Notes: generated by a model from the letters alone, not told the origin. DNA of 64,000 nt from Ascoidea rubescens DSM 1968 (GCF_001661345.1 NW_017962925.1:372001-436000), one strand, 5' to 3'. Shown: positions 20,601-30,660, counted from the stretch's first letter. A program made the numbers and translations.

Positions 20601-21407
20601 GTTGGTGGATAGGAAGGATAGTTTGATTGAGCCATGGCCTAGGGACTTGATGGAATTTATGGATATGATGGAGTTTTGTTTTGAGTGGAAGAGGTTGTAG
20701 TTGTAGTAAAAGAAGTTTAGGTTTGAGTTGATTAGGTCGTAGCAGGATAGCTGTGGTTTTCCGGAAGAGTCCTTCAAGGATAGGAGGGAGATTCTGTTGA
20801 AGTTTGTTGCAATTACTATTCCAATGGGTTCGATGTTTTTTGCAAGGGAGACATATTCGTTTTTGTTTAGATTTAGGTTGATTGAGATATCATGGTTGTT
20901 TGAAAGTAGCTGTAGTTCGTTTGCGGAGGTGATCGAGGTGTAGTAGTTGATGAAACCGGAGGATGGGTTGATGAGTAGTAAGCCTGGATCAACACTTTCA
21001 GCGGGAGGAGCAATTAGCAAAGCAATTGGTAAGTGTTTTTTGTCGTCGTTGTTGTCGTTGTTGTTGTGGCTGTTTTGAATTGGTAGGATTATTGTGTATG
21101 GATCTGATTCAACAGAGGTGTAGTTCCATATGTAGACATTTTTAAAGGAGGATAGAGTAGCGAATTTTGTGGATTGATCAAAAGAGGCGGCTAGATTTGA
21201 ATTGAGATTTTTGTTTTGTAAAATGGATGGGATGGCGTTTAATCTAGATACAGAGTAATTTGAGTTTTTTGTCAATTGAGTGGAGTTTGATAGTAGATTG
21301 TTTTCATCGGGTAAAGAATTTGAGAGTAGTTTTGTTTTGATTGCAGTTGAATTTTGAGAAGTTGAAGATCTTTGAGTTGACGAAGAAGCCTTGTTTATTG
21401 AAAACAT
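17631..21407 (-). CDS. NUP133: Nucleoporin Nup133 (Y-complex)
   Basis: Scaffold nucleoporin at the tip of the Y-shaped (Nup84) complex. The N-terminal half is a beta-propeller: FATLSSFKNVYIWNYTS, LLIAPPAESVDPGLLLINPS and FINYYTSITSANE are the characteristic Nup133 propeller segments. The C-terminal half is an alpha-helical stack with the Nup133/Nup155-like repeats (SLVLVGAKDIALKLSEEF, RDILDEDYLNASKTLF). 1258 residues, close to the S. cerevisiae protein (1157) with Asn-rich insertions. Start ATG 21407 (MFSINKASSS). In S. cerevisiae it is next to DAD2 (YKR082W, YKR083C), which here lies about 13 kb away. Confidence 0.9.
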   Translation of the reverse strand: MFSINKASSSTQRSSTSQNSTAIKTKLLSNSLPDENNLLSNSTQLTKNSNYSVSRLNAIPSILQNKNLNSNLAASFDQSTKFATLSSFKNVYIWNYTSVESDPYTIILPIQNSHNNNDNNDDKKHLPIALLIAPPAESVDPGLLLINPSSGFINYYTSITSANELQLLSNNHDISINLNLNKNEYVSLAKNIEPIGIVIATNFNRISLLSLKDSSGKPQLSCYDLINSNLNFFYYNYNLFHSKQNSIISINSIKSLGHGSIKLSFLSTNGNLSIWNCSRNNQSFKIFSSSIYSILLNYIKDLYLNIHLQILDSCPIKNKNFDVFLILSALKHNDTSENNKLTYILFTIKLEEKEFSVFSAFRIRCFNTPYINTPSLYIPSPQSTAFIVFDNAIVLTDIISELNHNLKNKRKWEDVIFFKSNIQIIGSSYEDQKCKNNHPIQNPSVLIISKDSGILRIERFDDKLFTSENSSQHTSPDSLLNNSDPDSIPNQEKFNILSFLISHIEQAVFYGFNKQNPILFNVPNGLSINSSQIQQAILSVSKSLLNSSSIYLPPHLTSITDHLQLRHSKLLSLAKYVSIYFLDDINVQSKLSLVSDIQIISAAFNLWPFFEQALTSKDNNLSSIFIDSFNHILSKNSIQTNEDTFALSKQFFCFNIKKIIPLLTTIISRLIASKNLNYIKAAVLIAISAIKEGIIATEIEIKYSLFNLNKDISSEFTPLLYQNDISLTINQLFHAYFDIIKNVTHTNIEEFSIININDLTNDTNNINEFKEISNNLISLCEVLLFSYSLVLSWLNSQPLTKIIQEKIEIYQSQYERNIGIWIKSLVLVGAKDIALKLSEEFRDLKSLVEILEDERDKANNSDQLKQKYDYYFKKFGYEFAKTLYSYYVYTDKLQSLLIDFPEHNIYLKEYLQNNNLGRISWIRDILDEDYLNASKTLFNVANNTDDLISNKKLQFSISKLGLLAATEQGLIPEGNNELNDSFLNIEENLQFINTQQEFYKELITFVDANNNIELQEIQNANETNIKQNENENENEKDYSIQTDMLTKELLTNLHKKNYVILTKLLKSSIFRILKQKKLNANELIDCLTLVDILSNRMKLNFSKALKLNNSSTNADKQNNFKLIWKRAILSNDWRQITQNNNTSENLMKREIEKTVLYITLFIGFKDGLFTKDNLIPLPNVNDLMQNMTTEQVIQRYSSNLSQPELTVLQKELLVENEELGKLVQDLDFNSMVKAIISAAQKASGNTDVVNYQALLIES

Positions 21408-23673
21408 TATTAAGTATAATTAAATATAATGAATGGATGAACGAATAGCTGTTAGAATATTGAATATTGAATATTGTAATAATATTCGTATTCAATTAGC
21501 TAGTTATTAATAACGATATTGAATATTGATGTTTTGATATTTGAAAAATCTTTCAAATATTTACCCGGCTTCACTCCACATCAGCCTTTTGATTACAAAA
21601 ACGAAAATATCTATGGCTAGTTATTTGATCGTGATATTTGCGTGATATTGGCGTGATTTCGGTTTTGTTTTTCCCTTGAGATGTTTCCAAGAGGATGGAT
21701 TTAGAAGGGTGCAGAAAACTGCCAGAGAATGGCCACGAAGATGGGTCTGGTAGAACACAGATGAAACAGGAAACTTAATGGAGCAGATAAATGGAAGCAG
21801 TCGCTTAACAGCTAATAAAAGAGACGAAACAAGAGGGAAGGTGAAATGAAGTGAGCAGAAATACAACGAGGGTGGTATGAACGATTGCTGCGAGCAAAGA
21901 AAGAGAAGAGAAGAGAAGAGAGGAGAGGTGTGGGTATTGTTGAAGAAAAAAACAAGAGAACAAGAAGAGAAGCGATCAAGTTGGCTGCTCAGACAAAGAT
22001 TCGTATGAACACCAGGGAAAAGAAAGGATTTTCGGTTGATGGAGGTGAGCGCGACGAGAGAACGGAAGTGTACCAAAGGCAAGGGGGGAGGCAAAAGCAA
22101 ACGAGTGGACAGAATGAAGTGGCAATGGGCAGCCGAGCACTTTGGAAGGGAATGGAAGGTGAAAACGGCACGAAAAACAGCAACGCGCAGACGCGAATAG
22201 AGTGTTGGCAACCGGTTTGAGACTCAGACCCGCCGTTGGGAGCGTTGACAGTGCGCGGTTGAGACCAGGCCGGTGGAAAGCCGAGCGGAAGGTGCAGCTT
22301 CTGTTTCGTTGTGTGTGTGTGCGGAGGGAAAGACGCGCAACACAAACACGCTTTTGCTCGGGCTGGCAGCAGCAGCAGCAGTGAAGGAAAGATGGGAAGC
22401 AGCGGCAGCAGCGGCAGCAGCGTGGCGTTTGGAGTCTGCGCGTCGAGGTGCGCGGTGCAAGCAGGAGCCTGGGGGAGAAACGACCACTGCAAAGCTGGCG
22501 CTGGCACACCCAGGGTTTGGAGCGGGTTCAGCGCTTAGCAGAAGGGACGAGGCCTGAAGAGGAGCGAAGAGGCCTGAGGAAAAGGAAGAGGAATTGACAT
22601 ATAAGCTACTCGAATCCTCTTTTTCCTTAACTCTTTTATATTTCAGAGCTCTTCCTGCTTTGTGTTTTCATCATCTTCTTTTGTTATACTTCTGTGTTTG
22701 CACTGCTTCCCAACAGCTGCTATCTTCCTTCTTCCTACTCTTCCTGCTCTTCATTTGCTTTCCTCATCCGTCTCCCACCAAACGCTCTAAAGCTCCAACC
22801 ACTCCATTGCAACGTTCTGTTTCACCATCTCCTGCCTTTAAACTTTGATAGTTACAAGAAGTGATCAATTGGAACATTCCTCTGTCAGCTTTTGGCTCCA
22901 AGTTTATTCCAAATCTTCCTTTGACTCTCTCTCCATCCAATATCTATCTGAACTAAAATAAACTAAAATACTCTAAAATATATTAATTTAAAAATAAAAA
23001 CGACTTTATTTTATCTGCTATCCCCAAACAACCTAGCCACCGAACCACCACCTACTTTACTCTCTTATATCTGATATTTGATCGTCGTTACCCATCATTA
23101 TCCAAATATCGATCCCTTTTTTGTTTTATTCTCTTTGGCTCCCTATTACATCTCATTAATCAGTCCCAACTTATCTCGTTTCAATCCTTTCTCTTTCAAT
23201 TCAATTCAACCTAATTTCATTTTTTGGTTTCTCAGTTTCATTTATTTTTTTTCTTCTTCCTTACTATCATTATCATCATTATCATCATCATTTCTATTTA
23301 ATATAATTATTAATATCAATATCAATAATATATTCCTATTTCTATTTCCATCTCTGTTACAATTATTTGGTTCTTTAATCTTTAATCTTTAATCTTTGAT
23401 CTAATACCATAATCATAATCGTTATCATAATCATAATCATATCATAATCACAATATTATCCTAACACCTTTTTATTTATTTTTTTAAATATTCTTACCAA
23501 ATAACCAAAAAAATCTCTCGATAATCTCTTTATTCTTTAACTATTTACCTCAAATATTATCACATCATTCATCCTGTTATTATCTCACTACTCTCACTGC
23601 TCTATCACTTTATCACTTTATTTGATTAAATAAAAATCATTTATAATCTCTCTCTCTGTTACCCCATCTCATA
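21408..23673. promoter_or_regulatory. 2.3-kb divergent control region of NUP133 and the Whi5-like gene, with GC-rich island
   Basis: No believable gene. About 22040-22590 is markedly GC-richer than its surroundings, purine-rich on the + strand, with GCAGCAGCAG and GCGGCAGCAGC runs at 22365-22425. An SCB (CACGAAA, 22169-22175) is followed by ACGCGC (22183-22188) and ACGCGA (22191-22196). An AGGGG stress-type element lies at about 22080. From 22600 to 23670 the + strand is strongly pyrimidine-rich, consistent with a leader of about 1 kb for the Whi5-like gene. Confidence 0.6.
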
Positions 23674-25257
23674 ATGAACTCAAGAAAAGCTACTAAAGAC
23701 AAAATGAACATATCAAATCTAACCAATAAAGACGACAAACCCTCTAGTTTTTCCAGATCCCTAAAACAAATTCTTAACCCTTCCTCTCCAAAATTAATTT
23801 CAACAAAATTATTCTCAAAAGAAATTACAAGACACAATAGACTGTCCTCTCCTATAAAAAATTCCTTCAACTCTAACGACATCGATAATTCAAACAAACA
23901 AAACATCTCTAGATTTAACAGACTATCTCTACCTTCAACTCCTTCTCCCCCTCCTCCTCCTCCCCAAACTCCCTCCATTCCTTCCGCTAATCTCAAAGCT
24001 CAATTTGCTTCTCCTGACATTTCCTCCTCTTTTTTCTCCGTCCCTGCTTCGCCTGGCTTCATCTCCGGTTCAAAGAGAACAATATCTGGCTCCATCAAAC
24101 TAAACAACGTCCCACAAACTCCACACCAATTCCCTCTCAACATTAACTCGGAAAACGAATTTGAAAACGAAAACGACGAACAATACGAAAATGCTCTAGA
24201 CAACCTAGGCCTTTTAAAATCCCCCAAACAAGACTACGGCTCTTCTCAAGATATACTAAATTCTCCAGAAAAATTACAAGAAATCACCTCAATCCTAAAA
24301 CACAACCTATCATCTGTCTACCTAAAACTTCAAAACAACAATGAAAACCAAAAATGGAAAATATCAAAACACCAGTCCCTACCAACTAACTTTCTGCAAA
24401 ATAACAATTTCCAAAGTATCAATCTTTCAAATCAAAATAACACCACTACTATCACCAGCAACAGCAACAGCAACAGCAACAAGTCAAAACACAAACTAAA
24501 TAGACACTCATACATTGACAAAACAAAACTCCTGAACCAGCGAAATATCTCCCCAATCGACGACAATGATCGTCCTTCAAGATCAAACCTACTCGCCGAA
24601 TCTCCTTTAAGATCAACAAACTCTTCAAGGCACTCTTCCAGCTCAAGACGCTCAAATCTTAGCAGCAACCCTCATCGCCACGCCATATACGTCCCACAAT
24701 CCGTAGAATTCAACTTGGCCTCTTTAGCAAACTCTCCCAGGCAATTCCAAAGCATAAACAACACTTCCAGTGATCTCATATACAACCATGCCGACGAATC
24801 CCATATCTTGTCCGCCGATGATGCCTTCTTAGCTGTCATCTCTAGATCCAAATTCGACAACAAAACTATCTTCAATACCAATACCAATACCAATATCAAT
24901 ACTAACACAATCACAGACAAGAACTCAAACACAATCACCGTTAACAATCATGACAACACTAACAATAACAATCCAAATAACGACAACATAATAGTCGAAT
25001 CCCCAGACCAAGAAATAACACTTGAAAACACAAAGTCCACCTCAAATTCTCCACATAACAACACCATCCCTGCATACATCCTACCAAAAAAAGAAAACGA
25101 TTTAGAAGAATCTTCTGCTGAAAAACAGGCAATCGAATCTCTTATGGCAATTTCAAATTCCCACAACTTAAACAACTTTCACAAAAGATCTCCTCCAAGA
25201 GGCTCCACTATCCACAGCTTATTGAACAGTGACCTGGATATTCCATCTAATAAATAA
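23674..25257 (+). CDS. WHI5: Whi5/Srl3/Nrm1-family G1/S transcription repressor
   Basis: Family members bind SBF/MBF and hold back G1/S transcription until phosphorylated by cyclin-CDK. The diagnostic GTB-like motif is at about residues 197-222: SPEKLQEITSILKHNLSSVY followed by LKLQNNNENQKW, compared with LRTRLSYAYLKVKNGW in Whi5. The rest is disordered and rich in Ser-Pro and Thr-Pro sites (SSPIKNSF, PSTPSPPPP, SPEK, SPLRS), suiting CDK control. Asn/Thr-rich repeats lie near residues 400-445. 527 residues is longer than Whi5 (295). It neighbours NUP133; SRL3 and WHI5 lie near NUP133 and SKI7 respectively in S. cerevisiae. Whi5 and Nrm1 cannot be told apart by eye. Confidence 0.7.
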   Translation: MNSRKATKDKMNISNLTNKDDKPSSFSRSLKQILNPSSPKLISTKLFSKEITRHNRLSSPIKNSFNSNDIDNSNKQNISRFNRLSLPSTPSPPPPPPQTPSIPSANLKAQFASPDISSSFFSVPASPGFISGSKRTISGSIKLNNVPQTPHQFPLNINSENEFENENDEQYENALDNLGLLKSPKQDYGSSQDILNSPEKLQEITSILKHNLSSVYLKLQNNNENQKWKISKHQSLPTNFLQNNNFQSINLSNQNNTTTITSNSNSNSNKSKHKLNRHSYIDKTKLLNQRNISPIDDNDRPSRSNLLAESPLRSTNSSRHSSSSRRSNLSSNPHRHAIYVPQSVEFNLASLANSPRQFQSINNTSSDLIYNHADESHILSADDAFLAVISRSKFDNKTIFNTNTNTNINTNTITDKNSNTITVNNHDNTNNNNPNNDNIIVESPDQEITLENTKSTSNSPHNNTIPAYILPKKENDLEESSAEKQAIESLMAISNSHNLNNFHKRSPPRGSTIHSLLNSDLDIPSNK

Positions 25258-26046
25258 CTTATCACATAACGATAATGAATAATGAATCTGCTCAATAAAG
25301 TTATTCAAAATTCCTCTTTAATCTAAATTCTAATTCTAATTCTAATTCTAATTCTAATTCTAATTTTACTGTTTTCATCTTAACGAGATTTTTTTTCCTT
25401 TTCTTTTTCTTTTTCTTTTTCTTCTGGGGGTTGATTTGTGGGTGTTTTTGTAAATATAATTGTGATTTGTGATGGTGCAATTGTTTCCAATTCAATGCTG
25501 ATCTTTTCTCCTATTGTTTTCCGATTATTCACGCTCCTTTAATGTAAAACGTCATACCATTGTTGGTTTTTTTTAATCTTTTGTTTACTGTTAATTTTTT
25601 TCGTCTTGTTTTGTTTTTTATTTTCAATATTTACTTCTTTCACTAAAACTAGAGTTTTTTTCTAATTTTTCTTATTGTCTATGCCTTTTCTTTCTTTTCT
25701 TTCTCTTCTTCTTGTCTTCCTTTACTAATTGTACATTTCGAAACACAAATTTCTGTCTTGTTTCTGTAACTTTCATCTTTGTGATCAACATCAACTCGCT
25801 GCATCTCGTCGTCGATGTCCAAATCCACCCAAACTGCTTCCGTTTTGTGCTCTCAAACCTTATCCTCAATCTCTAATCAGCCTGTTTTGACTCATCTGCC
25901 ACTTCTTTTTGACTCATTTGCTGCTTCTTTTTGCCTGTGGCTCGCCTTTCCACTGTTTTCCTTGGTCTGATATCGACTTATATATCGAGTAATGTCTCCA
26001 CTGCAAAATGCAATTCAGCACTGAAAAATAGGCTTCTCAAACCAAA
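25258..26046. promoter_or_regulatory. Intergenic region: ATTCTA microsatellite and MCH promoter with two Gcn4/AP-1 sites
   Basis: Six tandem ATTCTA units lie at 25327-25362, followed by a poly-pyrimidine stretch. Two exact TGACTCA sites, 25888-25894 and 25910-25916, sit in a 22-bp tandem duplication about 130-160 bp before the transporter ATG. TGACTCA is the Gcn4/AP-1 consensus. A TATATA-type box lies near 25978-25985. Confidence 0.65.
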
Positions 26047-27519
26047 ATGTCGCTTGCCAACACAGCCATAGCCGATTCAAAAATACATGCACAGGGCTAC
26101 TCCCAACAGGACGCTGAAGACCCTCCTCCAGATGGTGGTTATGGCTGGGTCTGTGCGATATGCTCCATGTTTCTTCTCTTCTCAACATGGGGAGCCAACT
26201 CCTCCTATGGTGTAGTGCTTGAATACTATATCAAAAGTCACTACTACGCAAATGAAGCTACTCAATACGACTATGCCTTGATCGTCAGCATGGTCGGCTT
26301 TCTAGGCCAGTTTTTGGCACCAGTAGCCTTGATATGCACCGAAATGTTTGGTATCAGGAAAACAATCTTTTTCGGAGTCTTGGTCCAGACTCTTGGCTAT
26401 ATTCTAGCAAGCTTTTGCAATCACATTTGGCAATTGTATATCTGCCAGGGACTATTGCTCGGTATAGCCTTTGCCTTTATTTTTATTCCTCCAACGATGA
26501 CTTTATCAAGTTGGTTTTTGCACAAAAGAGGTATGGCCACTGGAATCTCCTCTGCAGGCGCTGGTTTAGGAGGTATAGTTTTCTCGCTATCAATAGACTC
26601 AATCATAAAGGCAAGCGGTGATCATAAATGGGCTCTAAGATATCTTGGTTTATCGACATGTGTCATTTCTGTAATATGTGCACTGTTAATCCGATTCAGA
26701 AAACCCAAAGACATACCCAAATTCACCTTCAATGAATTGAACCAAAAAACAATAAAAATGTTCAACTGGAAAAAAATTAATCTACCAACAGTGTATATTG
26801 CTCTATGGTTTTCAACAATTATTATCGGTTACACTTTGCTTCTATTCACTCTTTCCTCTTATGCAACTTCCATTGGTCTAACAAGTTCTCAAGGTTCTAT
26901 TTTGACTGCGATTTTAAATGCATCACAAACAGTTGGCAGACCATGCATGGGTCTATTAGCAGATTTCTTGGGAAGAATAAATACTTGCCTTTTACTAACA
27001 ATTTCTAATTCTCTTATGATATTTGCTTTTTGGACAAATGCATCAAATTTCACTTCATTAATCATCTTTTCTTTAATTATTGGTCTAACAATAGGTATTG
27101 GAAGTGCTTTATCTCCAGCACTTTGCACTGATAATGTGGAAGCTGATCTTCAAAATTCCTCTTATTCTTTTATAAATATACTTGTTGGTATTAATAGTTT
27201 ATTTCCAGCAGTTGTTGCCTTAAAATTAAAGGATCCCGATTTGTCTAACCCTTTTTTTAATACTCAGATATTTTGTGGTTGCACTTTTGCTGTAGGAGCA
27301 ATATTCTTGATTATTTTTAGAGAATGGAAACTAAGAAAAATCATCACCATTAGATATGATTCTTTATTAAACAACAATTGCAATAAAAATGAAAAAAATA
27401 ATTCTAGCAAAAAAATATTACTAGTCACTGACCAAGAAGAATTAGGAAAATGTGAAAGAATACTAAAACAAAATTTGGTATGTTATATCGTTAGAATTTT
27501 CCATCCTTTAAAAACTTAA
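26047..27519 (+). CDS. Monocarboxylate-transporter-like MFS protein (MCH/ESBP6 family)
   Basis: Twelve-helix major-facilitator permease of the MCT family. The MCT signature PPPDGGYGWVCAICSMF lies before helix 1. WFLHKRGMATGISSAGAGLG lies at the helix 4-5 region, and GRPCMGLLADFLGR after the central loop. In yeast this family includes Mch2, Mch4, Mch5 (riboflavin) and Esbp6; the substrate cannot be read from the sequence. The central loop is short. The C-terminal tail is hydrophilic and Asn-rich. 490 residues, family length. Tandem Gcn4-type sites upstream suggest amino-acid starvation control, which is an inference. Confidence 0.85.
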   Translation: MSLANTAIADSKIHAQGYSQQDAEDPPPDGGYGWVCAICSMFLLFSTWGANSSYGVVLEYYIKSHYYANEATQYDYALIVSMVGFLGQFLAPVALICTEMFGIRKTIFFGVLVQTLGYILASFCNHIWQLYICQGLLLGIAFAFIFIPPTMTLSSWFLHKRGMATGISSAGAGLGGIVFSLSIDSIIKASGDHKWALRYLGLSTCVISVICALLIRFRKPKDIPKFTFNELNQKTIKMFNWKKINLPTVYIALWFSTIIIGYTLLLFTLSSYATSIGLTSSQGSILTAILNASQTVGRPCMGLLADFLGRINTCLLLTISNSLMIFAFWTNASNFTSLIIFSLIIGLTIGIGSALSPALCTDNVEADLQNSSYSFINILVGINSLFPAVVALKLKDPDLSNPFFNTQIFCGCTFAVGAIFLIIFREWKLRKIITIRYDSLLNNNCNKNEKNNSSKKILLVTDQEELGKCERILKQNLVCYIVRIFHPLKT

Positions 27520-27591
27520 CTTTGATTGACCATTGTAGAGATTTCAATAAAAAAAATTAAAAATTACCGAAATAAAATAAATAGCTGAAAA

Positions 27592-30500
27592 TTATTCATG
27601 TTTTTTTAGTTTTTGTTTTCCAATTTCACTATAAGTAGGAAATAAATTTTTGTATAAATTATCCTTATTTTTTGTAAAACCCGGAGGAATTATTGGTTTA
27701 TTAATAACAATAGTTTTGTATTTGATTTTTCCAGCTAGTCCAAACTTTCCTGTCCATGTGGGCGTTCCAATTCTCGCTCTTCTTGCTAATCTTTTGGAAT
27801 CTCTTAATGCAGAAATTGCCTGCTTGGCAAATTTAGTTGATTCCTCTTCAATTTTTATTTTTTCCTCTGTTTTACTAACATTAATTATTTCGTCATGTTT
27901 TAAAGATACTTCAACCCCAGAATTTTTTAATAAGCTGCTCAATAAACGATCTTCATCTTTCGATTTTTCCTCTTCTTCTTCAGTACTATCCTTTTTAAAC
28001 ATTTCTAATTTTGATACACCCGAAATTTGAGCTACCTGAGACATTGGTTCACTTTTAGTTTCATCGTTTTCTTCTTTGTTTTCCTGGTCATATAACCTAT
28101 CAATCCCATTATTTTCATCCTCATCATATGTAAACAAATCACTTAATTCATTCATTTTGAAAAATCTTTTTTGGTTTGCATCTTTTAATATCTTATTAGA
28201 TAAAAATTGTTTATAGATTTGTCTCTGATAAATCTTTTCTTCAATCGTTTTCGATGTCATCAACCTGTATATATTCACGTCATTTTTTTGACCTAATCTC
28301 CATGCTCTTTCTCTGGCCTGCGTATCTGTACTGGGATTCCAATCAGGATCATAAATGATAATTCTATCCGCCCCAGTCAAATTTACGCCTAAACCGCCAA
28401 CTCTTGTAGTTAATAGAAAAACTGAATAAGATTTATCATTATTAAATGTATCAACTAGTGGTTGACGATTATTTATTGGAGTTAAACCATCCATTCGAAG
28501 ATATTTGAATCCCTCTTTTTTTACGATTTGATTTTCTAAAATATCAAGCATTTGTCTTGTTTGACAAAATAGCAAGGCCTTATGATTTTGACTATTCCAT
28601 AATTGTAATAAAGACTTTACCACTTGCATCTTTCCAGAGACATTGGCGCTTCCATAATTTTTGACATTTTCTCTTTGTGGTTTTGTTAATAATAAATCAG
28701 GATGGTTACAAATTTTTCTTAGAACATCGATGGCAGCAAATGTTTTTCGTTTTATCAAATCATTATTATTCACAACTTTAAAAATTTCCTTTGAGTTTAA
28801 ATATTGAGTATATTTATCGTATTGATATTGTGTAAGTTTGCAAAATAATACCATTTCATTTTTCTTTGGTAAGTCCTTAGCAACATCAGACTTGAGTCTT
28901 CGTAATAAATATGGTGAAATAAGATTTTTGAGTGCAATAGCACATTTGATAGATGTTTGGACCTGCATATTTGTGGAGTTCGCATAACCTCCTAATTTAA
29001 TCGGAGTTACAAATTCTTGTTCAAATACAGGCAAAGTACCTAATTTTCCAGGTAAAATAAAATCAAATAAAGACCAAAGCTCAACTAAATTATTTTGGAT
29101 TGGAGTACCAGATAAAATAATTCTATTGTAAGTTCTAACTTTTTTACAAGTAATGGAAATATCAGCATTGGGATTTCTAATTTTGTGCCCTTCATCTAAA
29201 ACACAATAACCCCATTTACGTGATAGCAAATCAGAATGAATTCTTAAACCAACATAAGTTGTTATGACAACATGTCCTCTTTTAAATATTTGATTAATAA
29301 CATCTTTCATATTTTCTTGCTTTTTTAAAGCCAATAATTCCTTTTTAAGTTTTGTATCTTTTTCTTCAACCATTTCTAATAAATTTTCCAAGTCTTTCAA
29401 TTTACTAGAAGAGGATTTCTTATTCGAATTGTTTAAAGCTGAACCCGAAAAATGAAGCATAATAACTCTAAATGGAGGCCACCATTTATGCAACTCATTA
29501 ACCCATTGTTTCATAACAGTTGCAGGGCAGACTATTAATACAGGCTTTGTTAAAAGATTTGAATAATGTAAAGAAGATAAAAAGGCGATAATCTGGATTG
29601 TTTTTCCCAAACCCATTTCATCTCCAATAATACCACCAGATTTTTGATTGTATAACTCCCAAAGCCATTGAACACAAGTTTTCTGATAATCAAATAATGA
29701 AGAGTAAATAAAACCTGGAACGTTAAATTTTTCGTTTAGTATTGCATCGGGAGAAGACGCTGAAGGTTTAATAAATTGAGAAATATTATTATTAAAGGAC
29801 TGAAAATCATAATCATCAATTGGTTGGTCTCTGGAGTTAAACCAAGTCTGTAATCGTTTTTTATAAAATATATCATCGCCATCATCAATATTACGAATTT
29901 GATCTTCAGTTAAATCTTGTGACCTTTCAGGTTTTTTTGACCTTTTAAAATTCTTTTTTCTAGATGAGGCTTTACGTTTAGAACCAACAAAAACCGAATC
30001 TTCTTCGTCATGCTCGTCACTTTCAAGTTCTTCTTCAGAATCTTTAGCGCCGAGTGAATCAGTCTCGAATTCAAACTCATTTTCTAAATATTCATTACCA
30101 TCATCGGTATCGTCATCTTTTTCGCTTTTTTCTTTGGTTTCCTGTGTTTCCTCTAAATGTGATTTCAAATTATGCCCTATTGCCAATGTAAAGCCAGAGG
30201 TTGTTCCAAAGGCAGTTTTCTTTCCGGTTCTAATCAAGAAATCATTTTCAGATTCACCAGGTAATCTATTTTTTGAATAATCAACTTCTTGAACATCCAA
30301 TTTCTTGTTTTGTGACTTGGATTTTAATTCAATTCTGCTTTTGATCTGGTTTAGTTCATTACTAGCTTCGTTATGGTTAAGTTTTTCTCTGGCCAAATCT
30401 TTTTTGAGTATTTCCTTCTGGGATATTCTTGTTCTGGAATTTGCTAGCCTGTCCTCTATTGTGTTAATCTTTGCGTTGATCCTGCTCAATTTCAAAATAG

Positions 30501-30660
30501 TCTTATCGAGTATTTTGTTATCGATTTCCAATTCTCTCTGCATTACAGCTTCATTAGCCTTGCTGTTCAAGCTGTTCTCCAACGTCTGTTGGGAGACCAA
30601 AGTCACGCCCAAGGACCCCAAACCCTCAGTAGCAGCTAGATCGTCACCGGTACCACTCAT
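27592..30660 (-). CDS. RAD26: Rad26/CSB-type SNF2 ATPase for transcription-coupled repair
   Basis: DNA-dependent ATPase that pushes stalled RNA polymerase II and recruits nucleotide-excision repair. SNF2 motifs: GGIIGDEMGLGKTIQIIAF (Walker A, about residue 345), ILIVCPATVMKQW-like VLIVCPATVMKQWVNELHKW, DEGHKIRN (motif II, near 490), LSGTPIQNNL (III), VGGLGVNLTGADRIIIYDPD (V) and QARERAWRLGQ (VI). The N-terminal RTGKKTAFGTTSGF is typical of Rad26/CSB, and the linker is acidic. 1022 residues against about 1085 in S. cerevisiae. Start ATG 30660. It is convergent with the transporter and divergent from ASE1. Confidence 0.94.
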   Translation of the reverse strand: MSGTGDDLAATEGLGSLGVTLVSQQTLENSLNSKANEAVMQRELEIDNKILDKTILKLSRINAKINTIEDRLANSRTRISQKEILKKDLAREKLNHNEASNELNQIKSRIELKSKSQNKKLDVQEVDYSKNRLPGESENDFLIRTGKKTAFGTTSGFTLAIGHNLKSHLEETQETKEKSEKDDDTDDGNEYLENEFEFETDSLGAKDSEEELESDEHDEEDSVFVGSKRKASSRKKNFKRSKKPERSQDLTEDQIRNIDDGDDIFYKKRLQTWFNSRDQPIDDYDFQSFNNNISQFIKPSASSPDAILNEKFNVPGFIYSSLFDYQKTCVQWLWELYNQKSGGIIGDEMGLGKTIQIIAFLSSLHYSNLLTKPVLIVCPATVMKQWVNELHKWWPPFRVIMLHFSGSALNNSNKKSSSSKLKDLENLLEMVEEKDTKLKKELLALKKQENMKDVINQIFKRGHVVITTYVGLRIHSDLLSRKWGYCVLDEGHKIRNPNADISITCKKVRTYNRIILSGTPIQNNLVELWSLFDFILPGKLGTLPVFEQEFVTPIKLGGYANSTNMQVQTSIKCAIALKNLISPYLLRRLKSDVAKDLPKKNEMVLFCKLTQYQYDKYTQYLNSKEIFKVVNNNDLIKRKTFAAIDVLRKICNHPDLLLTKPQRENVKNYGSANVSGKMQVVKSLLQLWNSQNHKALLFCQTRQMLDILENQIVKKEGFKYLRMDGLTPINNRQPLVDTFNNDKSYSVFLLTTRVGGLGVNLTGADRIIIYDPDWNPSTDTQARERAWRLGQKNDVNIYRLMTSKTIEEKIYQRQIYKQFLSNKILKDANQKRFFKMNELSDLFTYDEDENNGIDRLYDQENKEENDETKSEPMSQVAQISGVSKLEMFKKDSTEEEEEKSKDEDRLLSSLLKNSGVEVSLKHDEIINVSKTEEKIKIEEESTKFAKQAISALRDSKRLARRARIGTPTWTGKFGLAGKIKYKTIVINKPIIPPGFTKNKDNLYKNLFPTYSEIGKQKLKKHE

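Noticed and set aside
21621-22557. Several overlapping frames of 60-196 codons on both strands in the GC-rich island
   Set aside because: All frames are open because of GC-rich, repeat-biased composition; they give Arg/Ser/Leu- or Ala-rich nonsense with no motif.
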